Of a DNA stretch of 64,000 nucleotides, positions 45,814-57,379 are shown piece after piece (positions within the stretch are counted from its first letter, which is position 1; every line of letters starts with the position of its first letter). The notes beneath the pieces are model-generated. The model did no database searches and had not been told where the DNA came from. It saw nothing but the letters and a program-made list of their open reading frames with translations. Source of the stretch: Panax quinquefolius (taxonomy: Eukaryota > Streptophyta > Magnoliopsida > Apiales > Araliaceae); assembly GCA_020205615.1 (NCBI GenBank), contig CM035165.1:85498005-85562004 (forward strand), given 5' to 3'. A program made the position numbers and the translations under genes.

Positions 45814-46900
45814 TACACGACAAAATCGAGCTACGTGACCTTCTCTTCCTCAATTGTAACACACTTTGGGTTACTGCGTACAGTTTAGATTGATGTGTCC
45901 CTCCCCTCCGCATTTGTAGCATACGACCGGTGGTCGTTCTCCTTCCTTAACAACAGGTGCTGGTGCTACAGTCTTTCCATCATTATTGAACATTCTTTTT
46001 TTGAAATTTCGACTTCTATTATCTTGGCCAGGATTACCACCGAACTGGTTACCATTTCTGGCATGTTGATTTCCTCCACATTTTTTGTCATCGCTTTGAT
46101 GAATGCTACCACTGGTATTATCGTTTTATCGCTTGCTATCTCTTGGTTGGGTTGACTCATTATCACGCTCCAATAACTGAGCTCTATTCACAACATCTGA
46201 ATACAAGCTAAGTTTGTGAGAAATGAGGTATTGACGTTTTTCGGGTTTCAAACCTCGCAGAAACATTCGCGTCATTTGCTCCTCATTATCTATCAAATAG
46301 GAAGCAAACCGGGATAACTCCATAAATTTAGCCTCGTATTATGATACGGTCATATTATTTTGTTCCAGCTTGATAAATTCTACCTCCTTCATGTGACAAA
46401 TACTTTCAGAAAAGTACTTGTCGGTGAACAATTCTTGGAACTTCTCCCAAGACATCTTTAGTGCGGTAGATTGAGTACGTTTTATAGATTCCCACCAATG
46501 ATCTGTCTCTCCTCACAATATGAAGGTGTCAAAGGGAACCTTTTACTCCTCGGAGCATCCTTAGACATCAAATATCTTGGTGATTTGCTTAATTCAAGTC
46601 TCTGACTTAAGTGGTTATGGCTTTCCCAAAAACTCCGGTGGTCCCAGGTCCTTGAATTTCTTAGCAGTGACCATCCGAGAGTTGCCAGTGTTTCCACCTG
46701 CATTTTGAATAGTAGTCTCCTTCGCCTGATATTGCATGAATTGTAGAAAGCTCCTAAACATCCCGTCGTTCATCATTTGGTTGGTGTTTTTGTTTACATG
46801 AGGATTATTTCCTTCCTGATGCACATTATCCTGGTTATTGATCATCGGTGACTCAACGGTCTCATGTGCGATCCATTGCTTATCTTGACATTTTTAGATG
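45814..46900 (-). pseudogene. Gypsy-A gag
   Basis: Fragments of a gypsy Gag lie in several frames. From right to left they are an N-terminal Asn- and Gln-rich piece (46615-46845) ending KKFKDLGPPEFLGKP, a retrotransposon-gag core piece with LSRFASYLIDNEEQMTRMFLRGL (46126-46323), and a zinc-knuckle remnant near 45880-45930 (CYKCGGEGH on the - strand). A likely start codon lies near 46902. At least three frame breaks and one in-frame stop are visible. The order and proximity to the primer site fit gag. Confidence 0.7.
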
Positions 46901-47071
46901 CCATTTTCAGCCACAAAACAAGGGTTAATTGACATGCCACATATTATCCCTATATTATGACCGACCAATTAAATAACAATTAAGCTTAGGTAGGTCATAC
47001 TAGCGAAGGATTTACATGTCTCTCCCCTCCTAATTCTAGCCTCAAATCTCAGCCAAGGATCATATCCCTTA

Positions 47072-47083
47072 GCTTTGATACCA
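47072..47083 (-). promoter_or_regulatory. Gypsy-A primer binding site (initiator tRNA-Met)
   Basis: The - strand reads TGGTATCAAAGC two bases from the LTR end, one mismatch from TGGTATCAGAGC, the complement of the 3' end of plant initiator tRNA-Met. Confidence 0.75.
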
Positions 47084-48531
47084 ACTGAGACGCCCCCAAA
47101 ATAGGTATACACAATCCATTCTGAGTCGCCAAATACATGGTACAAATTTAAATACAAACTTCGTTTATACAATACAACAAAACTTAGCTGAGAGTTTTAA
47201 CATGAATATTGTCTCGTAGACAATATCTAAACTCAAATGGAGTGCTCATTACATTTATTATCACACTATTTCATAGAATAGCGATGACTACTATAGCCAC
47301 CATATTGGACCATCACTCTATTCCCCGACTAGTTCCAACTATATTCTCATTTCATGAAGAGAACAATGAAAGCAAAGGGTGAGCTCAACTAGCCCAGTAA
47401 AAAATATTATGACTAAGATAATGCAGAATAAATTATCATTATCCTTTAACAGTGCTAAACTGATAGAATACAATAGACAACAAGTTTAACTACAGCGGAA
47501 CAAACAATCCATTAGAAGAGTCAACTAGAGCATGATATCTAATATCTTCTATGATTTAAAAGTTCATCATCAATATTTTATCGATGTAACATAGCTCAAT
47601 AAATAATTCACATCATCGAATTATCCATGCACTACGGGCCAAGGATATTCGTTAGTATCACATCGACGAATTATGCATGCACTACAGGCCAAGAATATTC
47701 GTTATTATCACCAATTGTCATGATCATGCCAACAACTATCCATCAATGCACTACGGGCTAATGATGACTTTTACCACATCATTTGTAACATTATAGGTCA
47801 TGATTATACCGATACATAATTCCTGGTCACAATCATACCAATCAACAGTCCGTCTATGCACTACGGGCCAAAGATGACTTTCATCACAATATAAGAATGA
47901 GGATGATGACAATGATATAAGAATTCAATTAAGTGAAAGCAAGGATAAATTTTAAAGATTTATAATTCAATTTATCCAGAGTTCAAGAATGTCCAAATTT
48001 TCAACATGATAACTGCTTTGTGGAGTAAAATTCAAGAATAATATTGTATCAAAAATATTTTGGACAGAAAAGAAATCATTTTTTGTCATGAATAGTATCC
48101 CGGGTGAATAGTACCCGAGTGAATAGTACCCCGACACGAAAAGATTAAAAATTAACAAGAATGTCCAAAATAATATTTCCGTGAAAAGATACTAGATGAA
48201 GTACAAATTTCAAGGATATTCTACTAATTTCAAGGATTATAAAGAAATACTTATCAACATAAGTGTAGAATTAGGAGTATGAAACGAAATAATATTACTT
48301 ACATACTACAGAGTATGGAAGAAAATATTATTTCTTACGAATACTGAACAAAATAATATCCCTTACCTTAAAAAGGAAAGTACTTCTGAATGGTATAACG
48401 GGGATATTCTTGAAGAAAACTTATATGTTTTCTGCATTCAAAGCTTCCTTAAACTCATATGAAATACGCTCTATATTACAGAAGAAGAATTCTCTGATTG
48501 TGGTATGATTTTCATTTCTAAACTAAGCACC

Positions 48532-48540
48532 CTATTTATA
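48532..48540 (-). promoter_or_regulatory. TATA box in Gypsy-A right LTR (5' LTR)
   Basis: The - strand reads TATAAATAG here too. Because this is the 5' LTR of the element, it is the copy that would drive the genomic transcript, towards lower coordinates. Confidence 0.62.
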
Positions 48541-48564
48541 GGAGAATGGCAGGATACTATTTGA

Positions 48565-48567
<3 letters not shown>

Positions 48568-48620
<53 letters not shown>
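48568..48620. repeat. AT and AC compound microsatellite
   Basis: A run of AT dinucleotides passes directly into eight AC dinucleotides. It occupies the place of unrelated sequence in the other Gypsy-A LTR. Confidence 0.9.
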
Positions 48621-49404
48621 TAACATACTTTATAACTTTTTATCGATTATTTTAAAAAATGAGTAAGTGGGGGTCTATGTAATAAGTAAGATTTACAACA
48701 AATACTTCATAAAATATCCCTCTATTTATCTCAATTCACTTGGCTTCACTAAACACATTTTTAATAATATTTTATTATCATTAATTTTATAACTCATAAT
48801 ATTAACAACCAGATCATTTTCAGGAAAGAGGGGGCTTTCCGATAAGGACTTCTCCTTATTGGCGCACAATTAGGTGACCAAACCCCTTTCATCGACAGAA
48901 CTTTCTAAACATTGTCAATAATGCAAATAATAATATGAATAACTTTATCATCTCAATTATTGATTTAATAATAAAAATATTGTGATAATAATTGAATCAA
49001 TAATGTGAGATACTATGCAGCAATTACTGTGCAATAATTGAGTAAAACTGAGTGACTTTTCATGTAAGCATTAATAATCAAAGATATCAGATAATACCGT
49101 GTAGTATTCTTCTGTAAACCACACGACATGATGATTTCTATCACCGGGTATTTCAACAGTTAACGGTAAAACTTTTGCCGTTATTTTTATAAAAAGTTAT
49201 TTCTGTCATTTTTTTAACTCCGATAATAATTCTGTTGTGGGGTCCACCAATGATTATGTCATCGTACGAATATTGCCTGATAAAATGAATATTCCCCGGC
49301 CAAACGAATATTTTATGACAGCTTGTTTACTTTGCAAAATTTGTAAATATTACCCACAACTATAACATTATATCAAATTCACATTTTATGATTCAAAAAT
49401 AATA

Positions 49405-49656
49405 CTCCCTCTGTCCCAGGATAAAAGTCCTAGTGGACTTTTTACGCATATTAAGAAGATGAATGAAATGACAAAATTGCCCATAATATTGTCATTAAAT
49501 ATGGAGAGAGAATTAGAATAAGAAAAGTATAAGATATTTAATGCTACAGGTATAATAGGAAAATATGTGTAAAAGTTTGGTTATTAAAAAAAATGGACAT
49601 TTAACATGGGACTACCCAAAATAGTAATAAGGACTTTTATCATGGGACGAAGGGAG
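49405..49656. mobile_element. Stowaway-like MITE (252 bp)
   Basis: The element starts CTCCCTCTGTCCCA and ends TGGGACGAAGGGAG, which are near-perfect terminal inverted repeats of the Stowaway (Tc1/mariner) type. It is flanked by TA on both sides. The left Gypsy-A LTR near 10155-10165 shows the empty site with a single TA, which confirms insertion. No coding capacity is present. It arrived after Gypsy-A, since only one LTR carries it. Confidence 0.92.
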
Positions 49657-49703
49657 TATTTAGAGAAAATTAAATCTTTATTCATAAAAGTTGGGGTCTT
49701 ACA

Positions 49704-50399
49704 AATGATACCTGCTTTACTATTTGATTTTCCTTGCAAAGTTGGTCTAGAGTTTCTTACTGCTAAGAGTCAATTCTCGGGTAAATTCTTTAAAATAACT
49801 TCATGCATGTTACAGATGATAGGAAATTACTACATTTTGACTTGGAAATTATCAAGAGTATCCTGAATGAACGCATGTCTTACAACTTGGCTTACTTTCT
49901 GTTATCATCTTTTGAGTTATACTTCCACAACAACTGTCCGGGTTTTGGTCTGTTGCTCACTCACATATTTAATTATCTGGAAATCAATGTGTCACAACAT
50001 CAGTCTCAACTAGTTCCAACAAGAAATATTGTCTCCCATCTTAACCTTTCACCTCAGTCCTTAATTGTTTTCAAACCTTTTGATCATGAGGTCATAGAGT
50101 CTAACATCAACATGGCCACCAAAATTGATTCTCTTAATAGCATGAATCAACTTCTTCTATAAAACCAAACTCTTATGTTAGAAAAATTAGAAGATGTGCA
50201 ATTGTCTTTGCATGCTGTTAAGTCTATGGTCTGTTTTCTGATGGAGAACAATAGATTGTTTATGGGTCCCTATCAGTTTCATGCTAATGCCAATGATGAC
50301 CTAGCTAATCTTGTACTACAACCATTCCCAGAAGATCTAGATGTCAACATTCCAAAAATTTCACAGCACTTCTCTCCTCTAAATCTTAAGGATATCTAA
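49704..50399 (+). pseudogene. Copia-1 envelope-like ORF, C-terminal part
   Basis: This is the continuation of the envelope-like ORF after the Gypsy-A insertion; the reading frame on the two sides agrees across the target duplication. A frameshift lies near 49800 and a TAA at 50160-50162, and the last open piece ends at 50399. Visible features are a Phe- and Leu-rich segment (LAYFLLSSFELYF), a Ser- and Gln-rich segment, and a Leu-rich stretch near the end (KLEDVQLSLHAVKSMVCFLM) that may form a short coiled coil. I see no convincing transmembrane anchor or furin-like site, so a membrane-fusion role is not supported by what remains. Confidence 0.55.
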
Positions 50400-50466
50400 C
50401 TATTTGAAATGATTGTATTATGTCTAACTATTTGGGATAATGTAAACTAATCTCTACTAACCACCT

Positions 50467-50530
<64 letters not shown>

Positions 50531-50540
50531 GTACTACTAC
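50467..50540. repeat. CTA trinucleotide microsatellite
   Basis: About 24 copies of CTA, with one G interruption near 50531, lie between the envelope-like ORF and the 3' purine tracts of Copia-1. It is a simple repeat and probably variable in length. Confidence 0.92.
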
Positions 50541-50650
50541 TTCTTCCACTATGTTTAAATGATATATTTGTTACTAACTGTTTGTGCAGGATCACTTAAC
50601 TAATATTTTCTGCAGGATTAATTCTCTTTCCCCATTATTTTTTATGATAA

Positions 50651-50836
50651 CAAAGGGGGAGAAGAAAAATATTACAAACTTCTATAACTACCTTAAACTT
50701 CTATAACAGCCTTAACTATTATAAAATACTATGAGATTGGACTTAAAGTATGCATAGTTTAAGGGGGAGCTTCCTATCAGTAAGGGAAGTTCTTAAAAAT
50801 ATTTTTTATAATTGTCATCATCAAAAAGGGGGAGAT
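50651..50836 (+). promoter_or_regulatory. Copia-1 polypurine tract with two upstream look-alikes
   Basis: The tract AAAAAGGGGGAGAT ends directly at the LTR start (TTGATAGG) and is the expected primer for plus-strand synthesis. Two similar tracts lie upstream, AAAGGGGGAGAAGA near 50653 and AAGGGGGAGC near 50759. Repeated purine tracts near the 3' end are a feature I associate with SIRE-type elements. Confidence 0.7.
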
Positions 50837-51733
50837 TGATAGGCCTCATTTTCTTTTGTATATTTTGATGATAACAATTATGAAGCAATTAAATAAGTTT
50901 GTAATTTATTCTTATCTTTTAATCTAAACTATTTTTTGATTTTATTTGAATTAATTTTTATTGACCTTGATAATTTAAATATCAAGTGTTAAATAAATTG
51001 ATTCATATAAATATCCAAGGCAAGGAGATCCTATTTTTCTTTCAAACTCTCAAAACAAAATCGAGGAAAAAATTATTTTATATGTATATATATATATATG
51101 TATATATATAACGTGCATATATAACATATAACATTATGTGTGTTTAATATACTGGTGACACTCTTTTTAGGACTTAGAAACCGTGTGCTTGCTGTAAAGT
51201 TTTTAACATGTGGTCAAAGCATTAAATTGCTAAGTGCTTAGAAAATTGTCCGGGCGAAAAATTGATTTCTTTCCGTTGCGCAATCCGCGTGATCAAAATT
51301 CATCCTAACCATTGATTTCAAAATTAAGCAATCCTAGCCATTCATTTAAAATCAGATTTCAAAAATTGCCATTTTGCCCCCGACTTCAAAATTCTATAAA
51401 TAGGGAGTCTTTCATTTATTTGGTTTTTGCCAATTCACTTGAAAATAAAAGCTTACTCTCTTTGCCTACATACTCTCTCTAAAGCTTTCTATCTCTTCTT
51501 ACAAAAGTTTTGATTATTTGAGAAGAGGAAATTGGTCCAAGTAATTGAGATAAGTCATTTGAGTTAACTGTGTTGAATTATTTCTTACTTGCTCTATATT
51601 TATAGATATACGAATATACATTGTTATACATAATTTTATATATCTATATTTCATCTATTTATCAAATAAAAAGATACTTGGACGCCGCAAGGCTAAGGAG
51701 ATACACCTTTACGGAGAGAAATTCGAACCGTAC
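50837..51733 (+). repeat. Copia-1 3' LTR, 5' portion only
   Basis: The LTR begins TGATAGGCCTCATTTTC immediately after the purine tract and runs about 0.9 kb to the Gypsy-D insertion. Its other end is outside the window, and no second LTR of this element is visible, so its true length is unknown. It holds a TATA box at 51395-51402. Confidence 0.75.
51395..51402 (+). promoter_or_regulatory. TATA box in Copia-1 LTR
   Basis: TATAAATA in the context TCTATAAATAGGGAG lies about 560 bases into the LTR, in the element's own orientation. This is the usual arrangement for a copia LTR promoter, with transcription expected to begin 25-35 bases downstream. Confidence 0.6.
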
Positions 51734-54700
51734 TGTGACGCCCCCAAATCCAGGTTCTCTAACTTCAGATTCGGTGCTCACGATCTATCATCATCATAAG
51801 CATTCTATAACTATTACGAAATAATAAACACACATTGTTCATTATAATAAAGTTCCATAACATGGTCCCAAGGTTTTCATAACCTTAACTTTAAACACAC
51901 CATTCATATTACAAAAGGTTTATAAGAAATTCCAATAGATAATAATTAAATTAACATTCATTCTAAGCTACTCCTGGATCTTGCTCTTGCCCTTATCTTT
52001 CATGTTGGATCCTTCAGGCTTAGCTGAAATAGATGTCATGATATAGCAAGGGTAAGCAACTAATTTGCTTAGCAAGTTATATACAAGGGAGATATATCAT
52101 GACTAGAAAGAAGTTTGGCTTTCAATGTTCAACAATAGTATAAGATTGTGAAGGAACATGAATTAATAATCAACAACTGAATATATGAATAATTGAATAA
52201 CATGTACTGAGTGGTTTTGAAATAACCATGAACATTTGCCAAGGTTCTCAGTCATTTAAACTGGACCTCTTAATAAGTTTTGGTATTCAAGGGGATCAGC
52301 CTTTCATACCTCGTGATTTATGCATAAACACTTAATAATCTGGCATAGATATCATGCCTTAATCAAATTCGTCCTTTTCTCAATCAAGATTTCTTATCAT
52401 ATCAATTTAATAAGAACAGCTTTTTAAAATACATTTGATTTAACAAATTTAAACATGCTTGATCTAGCTGATACAATTAGCATAGATCTATCTCATAAAC
52501 AGTTCATGAATGAAGAACTTTAACTTAATTCATAGTTCAATAATAGTAGAACAGGAATCCAATTGCACAAAGTGCGAATTTCAATATTCATTATAGATGT
52601 AAATAATCATCAATAATTATTCAGTAATATGCTTTGAAAATAATAACTCGAGTTTGAGTTAGGAAACTTGCCTCGTCTGTAGATTACGGCTACTCAATTA
52701 ATTTATATCCGCTATGCAGTTAAATTATCTTCCTTTGAGAGACCTATAGTTAATCTTTCAATTAGTCATAGTATAACATGTAATCACATAAATATTATAC
52801 ATTACATTTAGTTCTTATAAACATTATCTTGTCTTGATAATGTTACTATTAAATAACAACATAATATTATTAATCTTGATAATATTTAATTCACTTCTTA
52901 GTATTATTAGTCCCCTAATAATACATTCATTTGCTCACTAATATTATTAATATCTTAATAATGTTTTAATACCTTACTAATATTATTAATCCTCTTAATA
53001 ATATTTTAATTATTTAATATTATTATTATGCTTCAATATTATTACCTTAATAATATTTTACTTTATGCTTTAGTATCATTAATCATTTAATAATACTTTT
53101 AATCATTTACTAATATTATTAATCATTTAATAATATTTTATTCATTACTAATATTATTAATCATTTAATAATACTTTAATCATTTATAAATGCTTAAATC
53201 AAATATTATTAACCATTTAATAATATTTTAAAGAAATTTTAATCTTAATATTTTTATTTACTTATCAATATCATATTCTAATATTATTAATATCATAATA
53301 ATATTTTAATAATTTATTGGATTAATAAATAATTTATTCTAATTGTTCACCCTTTATTAAACCTCTTATTTAATATCCATAAAAGGTCATAAATAATATT
53401 TCTTATCATAAATCACCAAAGTGTTCTAAGTTAGTCATGATATGATATATTATGAGTATTCAAGCATAAAAATCACATTTTTCTTATTAAAGACATCATT
53501 TAACTATTTATTTCCTTTTATTCATAACTTAATCATTTTTAGGAAAAATAGTAAACTAATTCCAAAAATTCGTAGCTTCTATATTTTGACAGAATATGAA
53601 CCTATAAGGATTCCTAAATTTTTCTGGAATTTTAGAAAATGATCTAGTATTTTTAAAGTTCCCAAAACATTCGGATCTTGCTTCATTTTTAATAAATTCA
53701 GTTTTGCTCAGACAAATCTGGAATTGTCAGGGTATGCTTTCCTAACATATATGAACCTATTGTAAAAATTTCGGAATTTTCCAGTGTATACACAGTGAGA
53801 TATTCGACGGTAAAGTTTTAGGAGTCCTTTACGGAAATAATCATTACGCACAATATATAACTCGAAACGTGTCCGTTCTATTTACATGTAGAATTCTTCT
53901 CAAGGTACCTCTGTGAATTTTTTCAGATTTTTTAGGGACATAAAACTGTCCGAAACAGACCCAAGAAAAACGGGACAGAAGCTACTTTAGGGTTTTTGAA
54001 CCCTTAACTTTCCAAGTGGGCTGTTTTGGGGAAATCAGCTCCAAAAAATTCAAAACTTGCTAGATTTGTGTTCTATCACTTGGGTTTACTAGATAACTCA
54101 AGTATATAGCACCTCCCTTTGACGGATCACAAATCTAAGTTGGAAAACTTGAGTTACACAAGATTTAGTGGAAGAAAACAAGAGTTTTCACCCTTGGAGA
54201 ACATATGCTCATATTCTTCCTCTAAGCCTTTGATCTAACCCTCAAGATACTTAGTTCCATAGATGATGATATGTAGGACTAGGGTATCTTGAGTATTTGT
54301 TCATAACCCCAACAAAACTCAAGCAAAAAAATAAAGTAGAAGAAGAAGATCAAGGTTAGGTTATACTTGATTTAATGGCAACCTTCCTTGATTTACCAAA
54401 GTAAGTGATGAGCTTTGAATGCATGAACAAATTAGCACACCTCTCTCTCTATACATATGGCCAAAATTCTCTCTCCTTTCTCTCTCTAGAAGTGGCTAGC
54501 TTGGGAGAAATTATAAGAAGAAGAATGAGAGAAGAAATGAAATGAAATGAAAAGATGAAGTAAAAGGATACTTACAAAAAATATAGACACACTTAGTGTA
54601 TCTAGCTATTATCCCCCACACCTTCCTTGTCCATTAGACAAAACTCCTTATCTTGCTCTTAAGTGTGCTTAGTGAGATTTCCCACCAATGAGGTGTAGAC

Positions 54701-55403
54701 AACATTGTACTTTGTGTAAGAAATTAAGAAAAGTAATGTCATTAGCTATTTAAGAAAAGTGGGTTAGCAAATATATTTACCTTATATGGCCACAAGGGTG
54801 GCCGGCCCCAAGCTCTCCTAAATCCCCCTTTTCCTTTTATTTTTAATGCCTAATTTTGATTAATCAAATGTCTACAATACCCTTAATCAAGTGGGCTAAG
54901 TATTGGTTTGCATGTTATTTCGTTTGGGCTTCATCCTTAACTGTTTTGAGCTATGTAATAAACATAGTCTAGCAACTTTAATATATGTTACCCAATTTGA
55001 TTATTTAGGGTTTCCATTCCTAATCTTATGAAATTAAATTACCTATACATGTGACTTTAGCTCATAACCTAATTAGGTTCACAAGAATTAGGTTTAAAAT
55101 TATTAGTCACTTGAAATAATAAGATTATCAACTTAAGTTAGTATACATATTAAATACTAACCTCTCATTATCACCATAACCCTTAGGTTATTTAATTGTC
55201 TCACCTAATGTATAATTAGGTTACGAAGCTTTCATTTTTAATGAAATATATAAATGTATATATCCATAACTATAGCATACATGTTAATTGAACCATGCAC
55301 CACTTCACATATGCTATCACATATTAAATCACTGTATAACACAAAGTTTTAAATATCAGTAATGTACATACATATATAATGACTTAAAATTCACTATATT
55401 ACA
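51734..55403 (-). repeat. Gypsy-D left LTR (3' LTR), 3.67 kb
   Basis: It begins TGTGACGCCCCCAAATCCAGG and ends CTATATTACA at the purine tract. It is intact and uninterrupted, and matches 61223-63592 over the shared part. Confidence 0.9.
52840..53330. repeat. AT-rich degenerate repeats in Gypsy-D LTR
   Basis: About a dozen imperfect copies of TAATATTATTAATCATTTA and its relatives follow one another at 30-45 base spacing. The right LTR has the same block at about 62340-62820 with different copy order. Confidence 0.8.
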
Positions 55404-56019
55404 TCCTCCCCCTATAAGAATTCGCCCTCGAATTACCTATAGGGTTACTCAAAAGATGTGGATAATTTTCCTCATCCTTTCTTCGAGTTCCCACGTAGCT
55501 TCTTCAAAGATTATGATTCCTCCAAAGAACCTTTACGTAATGTATAACCTTATTTCACAATTTCGTTTTTTCATCTAAAATTTCAATTGAATTTCCTCGC
55601 ACGACAAATCCTTTTCAACCTCGAATTGGCTCATACGATATCACGTGCTTGTAATCGTGCTTGTATGGTCGTAAGATCGACATTATGAAACACATTATGA
55701 ATATGTTCCAGCCAGAGGTAGAGCTACCTCATACGCCACTTCACTTATCTTCCTCAAGATCTCGAAAGGTCCAATAAATCTCTATACTCGGGCTTTACCT
55801 TTTCTTTCCAAACCTTATCTTCCTTTCCAGAAGATACTTTCAAAAATTCATGGCTTCCCACCTCAAAATCTCTCTTCGGCGATGTAAGTCCGCATACTTT
55901 CTTCGATGATCTTGAGTCGCTACCACGGCTCTTATCACCTTGATGATCTCTATAGTCTGCTGCACCAGTTCTTGTCCCAACAGTCGACGTTCACCCACTT
56001 CATCCCAGCATAAGGGCGT
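55404..56019 (-). pseudogene. Gypsy-D purine tract, integrase C-terminus and chromodomain remnant
   Basis: The first bases beside the LTR read AGGGGGAGGAT on the - strand, the polypurine tract. Beyond it, decayed frames show IFEEATWELEERMR near 55470-55510, which is the end of a chromodomain-like segment, and [17 protein letters not shown] near 55750, from the GPY/F region. Many stops and shifts occur, and no open frame exceeds 60 codons. Confidence 0.6.
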
Positions 56020-56973
56020 TCAACATTTCCTTCCATACAGTGCTTTGTACTGTGGCATTCCGATGGTGGCGTGATAACTATTGTTGTATGCAAACTCTAC
56101 TAATGGAAGATGATCCTCCCAGCTACCCTTGAAGTCCATCACACAAGATTTGAGCATGTCTTCAAGTGTTTGAATAGTTCTTTCGCTTTGCCCATCGGTC
56201 TGCGGATGATACGCGGTGCTCATCCGTAGTTACGTCCCCATTTTTTCCTGAAGACTCTTCCAGAAGTTTGACGTGAATCGCGGATCCCTATCCGACATAA
56301 TAGATACTGGTACGCCATGTCTCGAGATAATTTCTTTGATATAAAATTTGGCTACCTGATCCAAACTATAGCTGATCTTGATTGGCAAGAAGTGAGCCGA
56401 CTTCGTAAGACGATCTACAATCACCCATATGGCATCGTGTCCTTTTTGCGTTGCTGGAAGTCCCATCACAAAATCCATCATGATGTGCTCCCACTTCCAT
56501 TCTGGAATCTCTAAAGGCTGTAGTAATCTACTCGGTCGTTGATGCTCTGCTTTGACTCTCTGACAAGTTAGACATCTGCTGACGCATTCTGTAACCTCTC
56601 TCTTCATGTTTGGCCACCAAAATTGTTGACGCAAATCTTGATACATTTTTGTGCTTCCTGGGTGTATCGAGTACCTCGTACTGTGCGCTTCTTGCAAAAT
56701 CTCTTCTCTTAGTTCTGGTACTAGCGGTACCCAAATTTGCCCTTTGAATCTCAGCAGTCTGGTGCCATCAATCTTGTATTTCAATTCATCCCCTTCAGCT
56801 AACCGCTTCTTGATGTTGTCCCAATCTTTGTCCTTCTCTTGAGCCTCTTTAACCTTATCTAATAAAGTCGGGCTCGCTGTCACGGTAAATAATTTTTCGT
56901 TGGTCTCCATCTGATACTTAATCTCTAAATCAAGTCGTTCGAAATCTTTCACCAATTCCTCTTGAATGGTCAA
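56020..56973 (-). pseudogene. Gypsy-D integrase
   Basis: The 247-codon right-hand frame has [20 protein letters not shown] with the His part of the zinc site and [18 protein letters not shown] with the cysteines. [15 protein letters not shown] follows with the first catalytic Asp, and [19 protein letters not shown] with the second. It stops just after EKMGT. The left-hand frame (56020-56223) carries [19 protein letters not shown] with the catalytic Glu, and [15 protein letters not shown]. All three catalytic residues are present, and only a short gap with a stop divides the two frames. The wording is Tekay-like. Confidence 0.85.
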
Positions 56974-57112
56974 CTTCAGTAACTTCTCTCGCCTTTTTCT
57001 CGCTTCGTGGCATCCGCCACTACATTTGCTTTTCCTCGGATGGTATGAATCTCACAATCATAATCCTTGATCAATTCTAGCCATCTAAGACCGCCTTCAT
57101 ATTTAGCTCTTT

Positions 57113-57379
57113 CTACGTGAAGATATACTTCAAACTCTTATGATCCGTATATATCTCACACTTCTCGCCATACAAATAGTGCCTCCAAATGTTTAAGGCA
57201 AAAACTACTGCTGCTAATTCCAGGTCATGAGTCCGATAACCCTTCTCATAGTCCTTCAACTGACGTGAAGCGTCATGTAATGACCTTGCCACGCTTTGCA
57301 TCAAGATACGCCAAGACCTTTTGTGTGACGCATCACTATACACTACAAATCCTCCCGTGTTGTCTAGTAAAGTCAACAC
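57113..57379 (-). pseudogene. Gypsy-D RNase H
   Basis: The frame shows [13 protein letters not shown] (catalytic Asp), [20 protein letters not shown] (catalytic Glu) and [18 protein letters not shown] (Asp). Between them the usual GLGCVLMQ segment is garbled ([11 protein letters not shown]), which points to small insertions or sequencing error. It removes the RNA strand during cDNA synthesis. Confidence 0.78.

Larger units (their letters stand above)
7652..49703 (-). mobile_element. Gypsy-A: Ty3/gypsy chromovirus (Tekay-like), interrupted by Gypsy-B
   Basis: The LTRs at 7652-10210 and 47086-49703 are clearly homologous, start with TG and end with CA, and are flanked by AATGG and AATGA. Internal coding on the - strand runs gag, protease, RT, RNase H, integrase and chromodomain, from right to left. 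The element's own sequence is 7652-12465 plus 44532-49703, and everything between is Gypsy-B with its nested guests. The first 170 bases of the two LTRs differ at about nine positions by eye, so the insertion is not recent. The Tekay-like lineage is inferred from integrase and chromodomain wording. Confidence 0.9.
47086..49703 (-). repeat. Gypsy-A right LTR (5' LTR of the element)
   Basis: It begins TGAGACGCCCCCAAAATAGG on the + strand and ends GGGGTCTTACA. It matches 7652-10210 along its length, apart from a MITE at 49405-49656, fewer GAATAGTAC units, and an AT/AC dinucleotide run at 48568-48620 replacing about 190 bases of the left copy. Confidence 0.9.
1..51733 (+). mobile_element. Copia-1: SIRE/Maximus-like Ty1/copia retrotransposon, interrupted, 5' end outside window
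   Basis: This is the outermost element. Gag, protease, integrase, RT and RNase H follow in Ty1/copia order on the + strand, then a long spacer, an envelope-like ORF, a purine tract and the start of a 3' LTR. The SIRE-like assignment rests on a coiled-coil Gag extension with two zinc knuckles, RT wording typical of that lineage, and the extra ORF after pol. Gypsy-A is inserted at 7652-49703, with flanking AATGG and AATGA as a one-mismatch 5-bp target duplication. The 3' LTR is cut at 51734 by Gypsy-D. All coding parts carry stops or shifts. The 5' LTR and primer site lie outside the window. Confidence 0.88.

Noticed and set aside
49606..49866. An 86-codon frame covering the MITE, the LTR end and the envelope-like ORF
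   Set aside because: Only the part from 49705 onwards belongs to the envelope-like ORF. The start lies in MITE and LTR sequence and is accidental.
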